In this document: positions 37,179-49,500 of the stretch, piece after piece | Numbering within the stretch: position 1 is the stretch's first letter | How the letters are laid out: each line of letters starts with the position of its first letter | Source: Bombyx mori | Taxonomy: Eukaryota > Arthropoda > Insecta > Lepidoptera > Bombycidae | Length of the DNA: 64,000 nucleotides | Reading direction: 5' to 3' | NCBI RefSeq assembly: GCF_030269925.1 | Contig: NC_085131.1 | Location: forward strand, 14,245,501-14,309,500 | Made by a program: the position numbers and the translations under genes | The notes under the pieces: model-generated | Told to the model about the DNA's origin: nothing | Database searches by the model: none | Seen by the model: the letters and a program-made list of their open reading frames with translations, nothing else

Positions 37179-37369
37179 AGCCCACTGAGTTCCTCGCCGG
37201 ATTTTTTTAGTGGGTCGCGATTCCGATCCGTTGGTAGATTCTGCGAAGCACTGCTCTTGCTCAGGCTAGTCTTAGCAAATTCTCTCAGGGTGAATCCGTG
37301 AGCTCACCTACCAGTCCAGGCGTAGCTAGAATCGCCTCTTAGGCTACCGGCGTATAGGTAGGAATAAAG
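37179..37369 (+). mobile_element. 5'-truncated LINE A-family copy with 11-bp TSD
   Basis: This is the 3' UTR of the LINE A family in plus orientation (CCCACTGAG...GGTAGATTCTGCGAAGCACTG...TGAGCTCACCTACC). TAATTTAACAC flanks it on both sides (37168-37178 and 37370-37380). It has no coding sequence. Confidence 0.85.
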
Positions 37370-37380
37370 TAATTTAACAC

Positions 37381-38084
37381 TATTAGAAGAAAACAAAAAA
37401 AGTTATATTATATTTTGTGAGAACTCTTCTGCTTTTGAATCTTATTACTTCAAGCAATACCCGTACTTTGTTGGCCAACTAAAGATACTTTGTTAACAAA
37501 TTCATGCGCCACGTATAATCTCAGGTTCGAAGTTTGGCCTCGTTTCAAACAGCAACGTGAACAGGTATTAAACTTAATACTTAACTGGGTACATAGTATT
37601 TTCAATTAAATGAATTCCGTTACATATAACCATTTTCTTAAGAGGAAGCTTTCGGGGCCATTAGGTGACTACTCCTGGCATCAGGAGTAGTCAGATCGAT
37701 GATGGGAGTATGACAGTGAATAGCTAATTTTGGGTCAGGAGGAAATCGTCGAGGGAACATGTCGTAGTTGAACCAACTAAAGCCCCCTGTCGCTCTACAA
37801 CCTACGTCTGAACCTCGGATGAGATTGAGCTCGACCGAGGCACGGGAGAACTTTGATGACACATATGTCCCCACCACCTCACCCCTACGGGACAACGACC
37901 ACTGCCACGGCCTCTCGGCGGCTCGCAGTCCGTAGGTCGCTTAAAAGACGCCGCCAACTTTTACCTTCAGATTGCGTACCAAATCGTCTACTACTACTTA
38001 ACATCTACTTAATGCAAATATAAGACTTATATGATTTTCTCATGGATACCATTATCAGAACTGGACTAAATTTAAATGGAACCA
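37381..38084. other. gene-free stretch with an unexplained 85-codon frame
   Basis: A minus-strand frame at 37638-37895 has no family resemblance that I recognise. I do not call it a gene. Confidence 0.3.
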
Positions 38085-38215
38085 CACGGGAAGCGTCAGC
38101 CTTCTAATAAAAAAGAATCATCAAAATCGATTCACCCATTCAAAAGGTATGAGGTAACAAACATAAAAAAAAACAGTCAAATTGAGAACCTCCTCCTTTT
38201 TTGAAGTCGGTTAAA
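38085..38215 (+). repeat. common lepidopteran repeat end (GAGAACCTCCTCC type)
   Basis: The segment running from AATCATCAAAATCGATTCA through GAGAACCTCCTCC to TTGAAGTCGGTTAAAAA is a sequence I know as frequent in lepidopteran genomes. Its parent element is not established here. Confidence 0.4.
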
Positions 38216-38740
38216 AAATAGCTCAACATAGAAAATTCTGCGGCGCGCTGTTTCACCAGGGAATATAAGGATCGTAGAGCGCTAATGTTCAGCCAAGCAG
38301 GTTTACGAGACGCCAATAAAACAGTGAACATCTAGCCGGATCAATTCCGGATATTAAAAAGCGCGGCTTCAAATAATAAAAGTTTTATTCCATTCAGGTG
38401 CTCCGACCTCGCTCCGTGTAACTCTGACGACGTAACACAATTCTGACGGAGAACGGCAACTCTTTGTATCGTTTTCTTGTTCCTCAGCGTATTGCTTTTA
38501 ATATTCTAATTCTCAATTGCGAAACGGCTGACGTACGCGTTATCCTCTCAGAGGTTTTTAGTATGTGGACGTAGGAAACGTCGATTTTATCGAAACGTAA
38601 GATTAATTTAGATCGAAGAGTTACAATTTGTTTTTTTATTTACTAAGAAAAAGACTTTAAATTTGTAATTCAAAAATAACGGACACAGTTGCATTTTACA
38701 CGAACAAAGAAGGGGGACCAAGGTGTCGTTACCGGCCGTC

Positions 38741-38935
38741 TTTTTTTCCCTACCTATGCTGATAGCCTTGAGAGGCTATTTCAGCTTCTCCTTGACGTGT
38801 AGGTGAGCTCACGGGACTCAAACTGGGTGTGTTGCTAACACTGGCCCTAGCAAGAGCAGTGCTTCGCAGAATCTACCACCAGATCGGAAACGCGACCCAC
38901 TGAGAAGATCCGGTGAGAAACTTAGGGGGCAAACT
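38741..38935 (-). mobile_element. 5'-truncated LINE A-family copy
   Basis: The 3' UTR of the LINE A family, from a short poly(T) and the TAGCC/GGCTA hairpin to GAAACTTAG. GCCGTC on both sides (38735-38740 and 38936-38941) is a plausible short TSD. Confidence 0.82.
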
Positions 38936-39869
38936 GCCGTCTAAAGAACAATTGATGTAATTAAAGAGCACTCGATTAAGCTATAGTTTTACAAATTTAC
39001 AATTTATGTGCGACGAATTGATTTATAAAATTTTTAAGTACCGGCGACACCGGTCTGATTGGCCACCGTGCCGCAGAGACCGGCGCCGTTGCTCGTCAAA
39101 CAGCCTTGAGGAGCCGCCGGTCGAGCGTTCCCGGGATGACGCCAACTAATCCGTTAGTAGTGTTGACCCTGGGAACCCCCCACTATGCCCGGGTTCTGAT
39201 CCCGGGTGATTGGACGCCGGATGAGAGATTGCAAGGGAAGTCGTTTGATGGGTAGGGCCCTAAAAATTATCCTTAAGGTCGCGATCCGCGCTAACGACAT
39301 CTACCGGAGCCCCTCGCTCTCACTGGGCGCGGAAACCACAATTCGAAAATAAAAGGGTTGATGTTATATTGTTACGCCGGTAAGAGCAACGCCATCTATT
39401 GTCAAATAGCTATTGTCACATATCGAAACTACTCGACTTGTCAGAAATGTTCTCGATAATTCTAGAGATGTCGTGATAAAAGCGTTGCAGGGATGACACG
39501 AAGTTAGTTAGTAATCGGATCTAGCGAAACAGCGTACGCATCATCTGAAGCGAAGCGGAAGAAGTGAATTGCAAATATGTAAAGTATTCTGTGAGTGTTC
39601 TAAGTGTTACTGGTAACTTACCAGCGCCACCAAAATATTCGATAACCGACCGCGCCAGTGTGAATCTGGTGCTCGCTGTATTCAACCTAGTTTATTATTA
39701 TTTATATGGGGATGTGTGCGGCGCAGTGTGCAGTACCGCGTGTCACAAGGAACATGATGCGAGTCCCCAGCGCGGTGGGGGGCGCAGGCCACGGGCGCGG
39801 TGTCCGAGTGCGGCACTGGGCGGAACTAGGCGGACCGAGCATTCGTCTAGACATCTTTGCTATTGTGAA
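38936..39869. other. gene-free stretch with a GC-rich block
   Basis: A GC-rich, sharply bounded block at about 39030-39345 (GGCGCCGTTGCTCG..., CCCGGGTTCTGATCCCGGG palindrome) stands out from the AT-rich surroundings and may be a piece of another retroelement. It has no coding signal. Confidence 0.4.
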
Positions 39870-40079
39870 TCTATACTAATATATAAATCTACAGTGGTTT
39901 TTCACGGATGTTCCGTTATAACTACTGAACCATGCATCCGATTGACTTGAAACCATATAGAAAATACACGTACTTAATGGATAGGCTAATATTTATATGA
40001 GCGTTGGACTCTCTAATAATAATGACAATAAATAATAATGTTATTTTAAATGCCCAGCGAAGCAGGCGAGTACGGCTAG
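39870..40079 (+). mobile_element. non-autonomous Helitron, copy 2
   Basis: It starts TCTATACTAA, ends with the GCCCAGCGAAGCAGGC hairpin and CTAG, and sits between A and T. It is the same family as 16730-16947. Confidence 0.82.
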
Positions 40080-40500
40080 TAGGTAATATATCTCCAACGG
40101 AACACATCAACGTAATGAATGAAACTAAAATTGAGATAGGTACACATTTAATTTTAATAACAAAATAAAAACTAGACATCGACTTAATAATAATTTATAA
40201 TTTTACTGAGATTATGAGTCGCCGCACAGCAGCTTTGACTAATTTAAAAATTCTTTAAAAAATATTGAAATTGGAATGTGGCTTAAAATTAAGTTAATTA
40301 GTAGTAGTTCTTATCCCGGGCGCCTCGTCCCCGCGGGAAAGGTACGTTTGTCCCGGGGCGAGGTAAGGTTAGCTGGGGTAACGTTAATAGTTTTTGTAAC
40401 TAAAAAAAACTTTGAATGGCCGTAACTGATAAAATTACCTTAAGATATGAATGAATTAAATCTAGTTATATTGTTGTATATCGGCGCGCACGTATGGCGG
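40080..40500. other. region downstream of SMC2, probable 3' UTR
   Basis: The SMC2 stop is at 40503-40501, and the transcript should continue leftwards here. I see no clear AATAAA signal on the minus strand. Confidence 0.4.
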
Positions 40501-43500
40501 CTAGCGTCGCGCGGCGGTGCGCTGCACGGAGGACATGCCGTCCACGAAGCGGGTGCGGAACAGAACGTTGGCGTTGTTGAACATGCCGTCCTTCAGCGAC
40601 ACGATGATGAACTGCGGACAACCACTCGTACAATACCACGCACCGGCCCTGCGCATGGGGCGCCCCTCGCTCTTTGCTGTCGGGCGCAACTTGCCAATTT
40701 AACAAAATAAAATCAAAACTAAAATACGACCACGCTACATTTATAAACATTAACTATCCCCTTCACACTCATAAGCTAGACCGCACGAGAGAGAGATGGG
40801 CAGACTTTTCCCGATGCGCATGCAGTGTGACGTCACGCCGCGCGCTTATTCACAAACACTACACAAGCGCAACGTGTGAATGTGTTGAACGCGAGCTACA
40901 TGGTGGGCGGAGTGGGGGTGTTAGGTTTTATTTTCGTTACGGAATTTCTTGATTCTGAATTTTTCACCGAGCTTCGATTCTTAACTGTTCGCCTCCCGTT
41001 CGTCGCTGACAACCTATTGAGGAACCCTACCGCAGCAAAGGTCGAGAGCCAGGAGGGAGAAGAGGTCGTCAAATGAGTCATATTGTTATTGCATAGTCGG
41101 ATTCGCGCCGTGTTTACCAGTCTTCCCCGCACAGCTAAAATATTCTTACCGCTTCTACATCACATTGCATAATTTGAATTTTCGGGCAGCAGGTTGAACC
41201 TCGTACGTAAGGTTTTCGCACTAAGAGGGCGCGAGGGTGAATGTAGATCTTGACGGTCCGCAGGTGTCGGGAGCGAACCGAAAGCTTAAGGATGTTTTAA
41301 GGCTCTACCCACGAAATGATTCCCCTTGACGGGAGGACGGACCATTTCTAGTGTTCCGCGTCGGAGCCTTTGCATATAACAACACGTATGCTGTACGGTC
41401 TAGTATAGCGGTGGTGCGGTCCGGAGGCACGCACCTGCGAGTGTCGGAAGTGTTCCTTGAGCATGATGCCGATGTTCTGCGTGTGCGACAGGTCCAGCGC
41501 CGCGTCCACCTCGTCCAGGATGTACAGCGGAGCCGGCTTGAACAGCAGCATCGCCAGCACCAGCGCTAGCGCCACCAGCGACCGCTGCCCACCCGACAGC
41601 TCGCCCAGGGACTCCTTCCACGTCATGTTGAACCCCACCTTCACCTGCCGGAACGCGAGCGAGGCCTCAGTGTCGCCGAGAGCAGCGTGCACGGTGCACA
41701 GGGGCGGCGCTCACCTCGAGCCCGTCCAGCACGGAGAGTCCGTCGGGCGGCTGCAGCTTGGCCTGCGCGCCGGGCAGCAGGGTGCTGAAGATGGACCCGA
41801 AGTCCCGGTTGACTTGCTCGCAGGCCGTCACTAACGTCTTCTTCTTCTTCTCGTCCAGCTCCGCCATGACCTGCACCAGCTTGGCTCTGTCCGCCTCCAC
41901 GATCTGCTTCTTCCTCATGACGTCTTGGTACTGCAAGCGGAGGGCGGCGGGTGAGCGGGTGGCGTGCGGGGTGGTGTGGTGCGCGGGTCGGCACGCACCT
42001 GGTCCTCCTCCTTGCCGAGCAGCGTGTGCGCCCTGGCGTTGAGTCCTCGCGCGAGGCGGTCCCTGCGCTCGGCGAGCTGGTGCAGGCGGCTGGCGGCCAC
42101 GTGCGCCTGCCGACCCTCGAAGTCGTAGAGGCCGCCCGGCGCGCCGAAGTACTGCCGCTCCGACGGGATCCACGGGTTCTCCGACTCCAGTTGCCTCATC
42201 TGAAGGGTGGATATTCAAGTTACGTCGCAATAAAAATAGTCACGATATGTTGCCCGCTGCCCTTTTTTTCCTACCAAGCTGATAGCCTTGAGAGGCTATT
42301 TCAACGGAAATTTAACTAGTAGGTGAGCTCACGGGGCTCAAACCTGACGACGTTGCTAACACGAACCTTAGTAAGAGCCGTGCTTCGCAGAATCTGCCAC
42401 CGGATCGGAAACGCGACCCACTGAGAAGATCCGGCGACAAACTCAGTGGGCTGTGTCTATGGGTTAATTTACTTGTCGAGCCCTTCATCGCAAGCGACGG
42501 GTTCGACGAGAGCGATGACGGCCCGCTGCCCTTGTTGGATGTAGTTAAAAGTATTATTTATATTCTCGACGCGAACAATGATTCAATAATTTATGTTTAA
42601 TTATTACCTCTTTTTCGAATTAATATGTCTTTAACGCAAACTAAAAGCAATGACTGTATTTTAACGAACACGGCCCCGTTCGAACGGGATACCTTCTTCT
42701 GACAATCGAGAGCCTCAGTCTGCAGCTCCTTGATGCGGTAGTCCAGCTCCTTGACGCCGAGCTCCAGCTCGCTGCTGCTCTTGGCCAGGCGCTCCTTCTG
42801 CTGCACGAGGCGAGATATGTCGGTGCTCCGGCCCGCGATCTCCGTTTTCTGATGTTTTATTCGCGCCTGCATCTCCTTCACTGCTTCCTAATAAACGCAG
42901 GAGAATTAAATTTTAGCTTATGCACGTTAAGTAAGATTTCAAAACCCATTTTACGGTCCTAGCAACAGTTGTTTTCGAGCCGAATCTGTCGTGAAACGGA
43001 ACTCGGGCTAGAAGGGCGCACCCCTTTATCGTCGCCGTGGCCTAATGAATAAGACGTTCGGTGCATTCATAGATAGCGATGCAACGGTGTTCGAATCCCG
43101 CAGGCGGGTACCAATTTTTTTAATGAAATACGTACTTAACAATTGTTCACAATTGAATCCGACGGTGAAGGAAAAATATCGTGTAATAAAAATCAAACCC
43201 GCAAAATTATAACATGCGTAATTATTGGTAGTAAGACCTTTTGTGAGTCCGCACGGGTAGGTACCACCGCCCTGCTTATTTCTGCCGTGAAGCAGTAATG
43301 CGTTTCGGTTTGAAGGGTGGGGCAATGATTGTAACTATACTGAGACCTTAGAACTTATATCTCAAGGTGTATGGCACATTTACGTAGTAGATGTCTATGG
43401 GTTCCAGTAACCACTTAACACTAGTAACAGCAGGTGGGCTGTGAGCTCGTCCACACATATAGACAATACAAAACCTGCGCGTGGTCCCGGCTGCGCGCGG

Positions 43501-46500
43501 CGTCGTGCAGTGCGCGTGCCAGGTCGGCGGCGGCGCGCGCGTGCTCGTGCAGCTGGTGGCGTGCGGCCGCGGCGCCGCGCTGCAGCTCCGCCGCCTCCAG
43601 CCGCAGGGTCTCCAGCTCCTGCTCGCGCAGCTTCCACGCGCCGCCGTGCACCTCCACGTCTCGCTTTGCTTTCTTCAATGCCTCTTCTGCTTTCTTATAT
43701 TCTCTGTTCATAAAAGAGTTATGTCAATCGTTGATTATTGGTGATGGGTTCCCCTGACTGTTCCTGCCACGAAACGTTTTAGTTTAGAGTTTGTATGTCG
43801 ACAGAGCCACTGTGCGTACAGTTGAAACGCAGCCCTCACGTCTCGGGGTGGCGGCGTCATTCACGTGGTGATGTCTGAGGGTTGCTCAACGCCAGATGCG
43901 TGCAGCCGACACTCTTAAACGCGCAGCTCGTTCAATGGTCAATTTTAAATCGGATTCTCTCTATATTTATAAATGTGGTTAAAACCTGTAAAAAAAATTG
44001 AAGGAAAGACTAGTTCGTACCTCTCTCGGTGTCCCTTGATGTCCTTGAGCTTGGCCTCCAGGTCGCGGGCCCGGCCGGCCGCTTCGTCCTGCACGAGCTC
44101 GTCCTGCTCCAGCGCCGCCGCGAGCTGGGCCGCCTGCCGGGGACACTCCCAATATTTCATTTCAGTATAAAATTATGGTTTCTTCGATAGGTTTGTTTTT
44201 TTATTATTATATATTATTACTATTATTATATTATTCCTTTAAAGGTCGATAAAAATAAAATAATATGTTGAAACGGTCTACGGACTACGATACGGATTCA
44301 CGTCACGTAGTTTTTTGTTTTTATGTTGAAATATTTTATGTACAAAATTATTTTTAAACAAGTCCCTTAAATAAATTTGACATAGAAACGCTTAATGAAT
44401 AAAAGTAAACACGGTGTCCCAATATTATTCTATTATTTATCTGTGTGTCGGAATAAGTTAATTTAACAAGAACATTCGACACATTTTGAAATTGATTACA
44501 AAAAATGCGAAACGAATTACAAAGCGTCGTTAGCGGCGCGTCGTACCTGCGCGCGCAGAGCCTGGATCTCGGCGTGCAGCTGCGCGCGCGCCGTGCCGCC
44601 CAGCCGCGCCGCCGCCGCGCGCGCGCCCAGCCGCGCCGCCTCGCACCTGCGCACCCGCACCCAACACTACTCTACTGCTTTTGCCAGGGGCAAGCCTAAC
44701 TCTAACTGAGTCTCAGGCGGAGCCCCGTGAGACCGGAGCAACCCCTTTGAAGTCACATAGATAAAAAAACTACTACATAATAAGTAACGTAATAAAACAA
44801 ACTTTACAACTTGGGAGCCATTTGTTGAGTGAACATACTTCTGTTGTATAGCGGCGTAGCTCTCGGCAGCCTGCTGCGCGCAGCCCAGCTCCTCCGTGAG
44901 CTGCGCCAGCCGCGCCTCGGCCGCCTGCACCTGCTGCTCCAGCTGCTTCAGCTCCTGCAGCTGCAGCAGCACCGACCCGCCCTACAGAACAATCGCCACT
45001 GTACTAATATTGAAAACATACTAAAATACAAAAATATAAACAAGATATATTATGTCGTCGTGCCTTGAGCGCGGCGCCGCCGGAGAGCGTGCCGGAGGGG
45101 TCGAACACGTCGCCGTCGAGCGTGACGCAGCGGCGGCGCACGGCGCGGTGGAAGGTGACGCGCTTGGCGGTGTCGAGGTCGCGGCACACGAGCGTGGAGC
45201 CGAACACCCACGCCATGGCGGGGCGCAGGCGGCTGTCGAACGATATCAGGTCCAAGGCCAGCTGCACGTTCTCCGGACCTCCACCCTACAATCAAAATAA
45301 AAAACTTACCACAACATACATTACTTCAATAGTGCACTACTTTATACTAACAAATTTTTTTTACTCAAAACTAAATATAGATTCTAGTTTATATGTACGA
45401 GACTTACTTTAATTAACTGTGGTTTTTACAAGTGTGAAAAGATTTGTATGTATGGGGTATTCTTAAAATCCTTAAATGATTCCAAATAGCACAGTTTTGA
45501 TTGACTTTATCCATTTTGGCCGGACAATCGCGTTTTTATTAATATTATTCAAGTACATAGTTACTCAGTACGTACGGACACAGCATGGTCCTTCATTGGA
45601 AAAAAAGGCCTACGTACAATCTCCTGAGCTATCTGCACAATTCTCTTGTCGATGACCTGTCCGGAGATCTTGTTGAGCGGTATGATGGTAGTTCTGGTCT
45701 GCAGGTTGCCCCGCTGTAGCAGCAGCTTGCTCGTGACCTCGGTGTCCACCACTACATTGTATAACTGAAACAATCACATCAGCACTATTTAATACAAATA
45801 TCGAATGTTTAACAGTCAGAGAGGTAGTTTACTTTCACTGTATTTTACAACATCGAAACAATTTTTTTCAGTTTCTATTAACTGATAGATATTTGTTGTT
45901 TATTTGTTTTAACATATAACAGCACACTGATTGTCTCTGATGGTGTTTATTAGCGTTTAATAGAAACTGGAATACGTCATTTCTCATTAAGAGGACAGGG
46001 ACACTTGAGACCCAGCGCGAGCGGTATAAGGCGGGCTCACCCGTCCTCCGGCCGCCGTCTCCAGGGCGGTGCAGTACACCGGATCACACACGTCGATCAG
46101 CTTGCAGACGGTACCTGCAATCATTGCAACATTTTAATCGCCATTGCGGTCACCCTGTAGATTTTGAATCATCAAAAATATAAAGATCATATTAAACAAT
46201 TAACATAAAGTAGAAATGTGAGCTAGACATGTAGTCGAACCTGCGACCCTGGCGCGGTCGAAGTGCGGGTCGGGGGGGGAGTACCGGAAGTGGCACCGCT
46301 GCAGCGCCGCCGCCAGCGCGTCCCGCCGGTCCCGCGCCCCCCGCGCCGCCCCCTGCGCGCCCCGCACCGCCGCCCCCAGTGACGTCACGCGGGACTCGTC
46401 GTGCGCCAGCCCCGCCAGCTCGCGCTGCAACCGACCCACGCTACAGACGGCTGTAACCGCGACACGAACCCCGGCGGCCCCACCCACCCACCTCCAGCTG

Positions 46501-49500
46501 CTCGACCTGCGCCTGCTGCCGCCGGATGCTCTCCTGATCCGCGTCGTACTGTTTGCTGCTGGTAGTGAACTCCTTCTCCAAAGTTTTCAATCTCTCCTCG
46601 GCGTGCTTCTTGTCCATCATGGCCGAGGTGATGCGAGTGGACGCCTCCGACGCCTGTTGTTTGGCAGCTACAAAGAGCAACCACAATAAGCATGAAAATA
46701 GTCAGTGTTATTGTTAGTGGTTAGTGGTGTGACATGTGCACTGTACTCTCTGTGTATCCGTAGTGGAATATTGGGTCAATAATGGAGTATTGGGGAGACA
46801 CGATCAACAGTGCACTATCTGATATTAAGGAACGAAAATTTTTGACTTGTTTGTTGATGATATATACGATATTAGTCTTTTATCTGTGACACCTGTAGCC
46901 ACTATCAACTTACGACAAGTGAGGTGAGATAAATTTCTACTAGTCTGTCATAACGTCAAGACGCACCCATTAGCTGGTCCTGCAGCGATTCAGAAGCATC
47001 TTCCTTCCCGGTGCTCACGGCCAAGAACTTCTGTTGTGCTTCCGCTAAAGCTTTCTCACTGGTCTCACTAGATGTGCGAAGGTTCTCGAATGTTGACGAG
47101 ACCTTTCGTAAAATAGTAATAGTTAAATAAAACATTTTCAGTTTCTTGAATACTTATGTCTATCGAGGCAAGGATCCTACATACCGGATGTATCAAGCCA
47201 TATCCGATTCCGATACAGCAATAAATTACTAAGTCAAGAGTAACGTAAACAAAGCATAAATACTTTTTGTCAAGATTTATCAAGATTATATTTTGTGAGT
47301 CCACATAAGACCAAGAAAAGACAGCCAGTGCATACCGGGTGTGAGCTAGTACTGCGAACCTGAAGAGTTCAGTGCAGAGGCCATGTTTTCTTCGTAATGC
47401 TGTGCTACACTTACAATATCGGTCATTCATTGGTTATTAAACAGATGTATTGTAGTTCTTCACGCATGTACAGGTCCGTGCCATTATAAGGAGTGTCTTT
47501 AGGACATAATTTAGTTCACATATAAAACAAGTACATATTATGGAGAGCAGGTAAAATAAATGTTTTCTTTGAGTGCATTGAGGTGTGTTGAGCTTGAGCA
47601 TCACAAATATTGTTTCCACAACCACATGCATGAATAAATTAATAAAAGAAAGAGTCACCGGAAACAATTAACCAACCATTTGACTAAAACGATTCACTCT
47701 AATTTATCTTTGTAATTCGAATGTTTCCATCCAAAGACAGTTTACTTTCAAGAAGTGTCAAGTGTATCCTGCTGGGACCGCACCTCATTAAGAATCTGTT
47801 GCTTTGATGTGAGAGCCTGCTCGTCCTCAGCCAGTGCCTTTTCGAGTAGTTTGACTCTCTTCTCGTGTCCGCTCAGGGCTTCTTTGCTGCCTTTATATTG
47901 TGAACTTGCTGCTGCTTCAACCTTCTCCAAGTTTTGAAGTTCTACTTCCAAATCTTTGAGGACATTCCCACTCTCCTGATACAATAATTAAATGATTAGT
48001 GGTTTACATATAAAAAGTCTAAACTTTATCAGCTAACTACATCATCCGATGAATAATAACGACACGAATTGATAGCAGATTCCTTAAATTATGGATTAAA
48101 CGCACTCATGGTTGCCTAATGCACAATGGATATCAGTTCCAATAACCATTACTATGTGAATTCTGCTCCAGATCCAGACATAAAGTGCAAGTCTCAAGTG
48201 TATCCCTTCACACCGGACCGCATAGAATGCGACAAGAGCCCCGCTCTGGGGCTGGACTCACGGACGAAAAGCGACGACTTACTGCTGTCTCTTACCTCAT
48301 CCAGTTTTTTGTTTAAGTCAACAACTTGCTTATCCAGCTCTTTCATTTCTTTCTCATTGTTTTTAATAGTCTCTTTTTTCAATTTAATGTCGTCCTGCAC
48401 TTGCGTGACTTTTCCCTCTGCTGCTTTGGTTTGCTCTTCAGCAGAAACATACCTGTAACGGAGATATCGTTTTAACTTTCGTGACTATGATGTGCTAAAA
48501 TATTGCCTTGTTCTATCATGTAAATAAGTGGTTTAGAAGGGGAAGGTAATAAACATACTATGGACACTTGTGCATGTATACTGTAGAGAGAGATGTTCAA
48601 TAAAATTGTTTTCTTTTCTTAATGTATTTAAAACAGAAAGAAAGAAGTACTCAACATACTAAGAAGTACTCAACATACTGACATTTTTGTGTTACACTGA
48701 ACAGGGAGGCACACGGGCGGCCGCGCAGTCCTGTGGCGACTAGGAACTTAGGCAATGACCATACTCACTTCCAAGCGACACACAGCCTGGTGATATTCTC
48801 CAATTCTCTGACAACCTTCTGATATTCTTGGAACTGAGATCTTTCATCTTGCAGCTTCTGAAGTTTAGGTGCTATGTCTTCTCTTATTATCTATTTTGAA
48901 CAGAAACAATTTTGCCACAACAGTTCTTTTAATGTATTTTCTGAGAAGTTTTAGTTCAGTTCAAAAAAATTTACATCTGATTAATTGTGATCCCTTCTAC
49001 AAAATCATTATTTTATTCAAAAAAGTATTGGCAGTTCTGAAAGTCCACCTAAGTAGTCCTAGAAATCTACTAATTTGATGAAGTGATAAAATAGTTTTAT
49101 TTGTGTCATATTATGCTTTAAAACGAATCGACATTTGTACAGTGTGCAGTGACAGTAAAATTGTACAATTGACTTACATCATTAAGTTCCCGGAGCTTTG
49201 CATCTTTCTTCTCAATAGTTTTCTGTGCTGCTTGTTTTTTAGCTTCATACATTCTTGTACCTGCCGCTTCCTCTACCATTGATAATATCTAACAAAAAAG
49301 TGGTATTGTAGCTGTATATATTTTAGCCTTCAGTGCAATGTGGTTATTGGATGCCAATGCTAAACATGAATGTCTCTAGTGCCAATTTACCATGTTCATG
49401 TTCTTATGGCCTTTTTATTGTTTATTGTATTTTATAATTATTAGAAGAAATTTGTAATCATTAGATCAGCTAAATTAGTTACATTTCATTTATTCACAAG

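Noticed and set aside
37638..37895. 85-codon minus-strand ORF
   Set aside because: No recognisable domain and located in repeat-rich, gene-free DNA; chance frame or transposon relic.
43035..43112. A tRNA gene
   Set aside because: A and B boxes are present but the stems do not make a proper cloverleaf, and the segment continues into a SINE body; it is a SINE head.
46425..46450. Alternative acceptor for SMC2 exon 10 at CTGTAG (about 46440)
   Set aside because: It would put the exon out of frame with exon 9; the acceptor at TTGCAG (46426-46425) keeps the frame.
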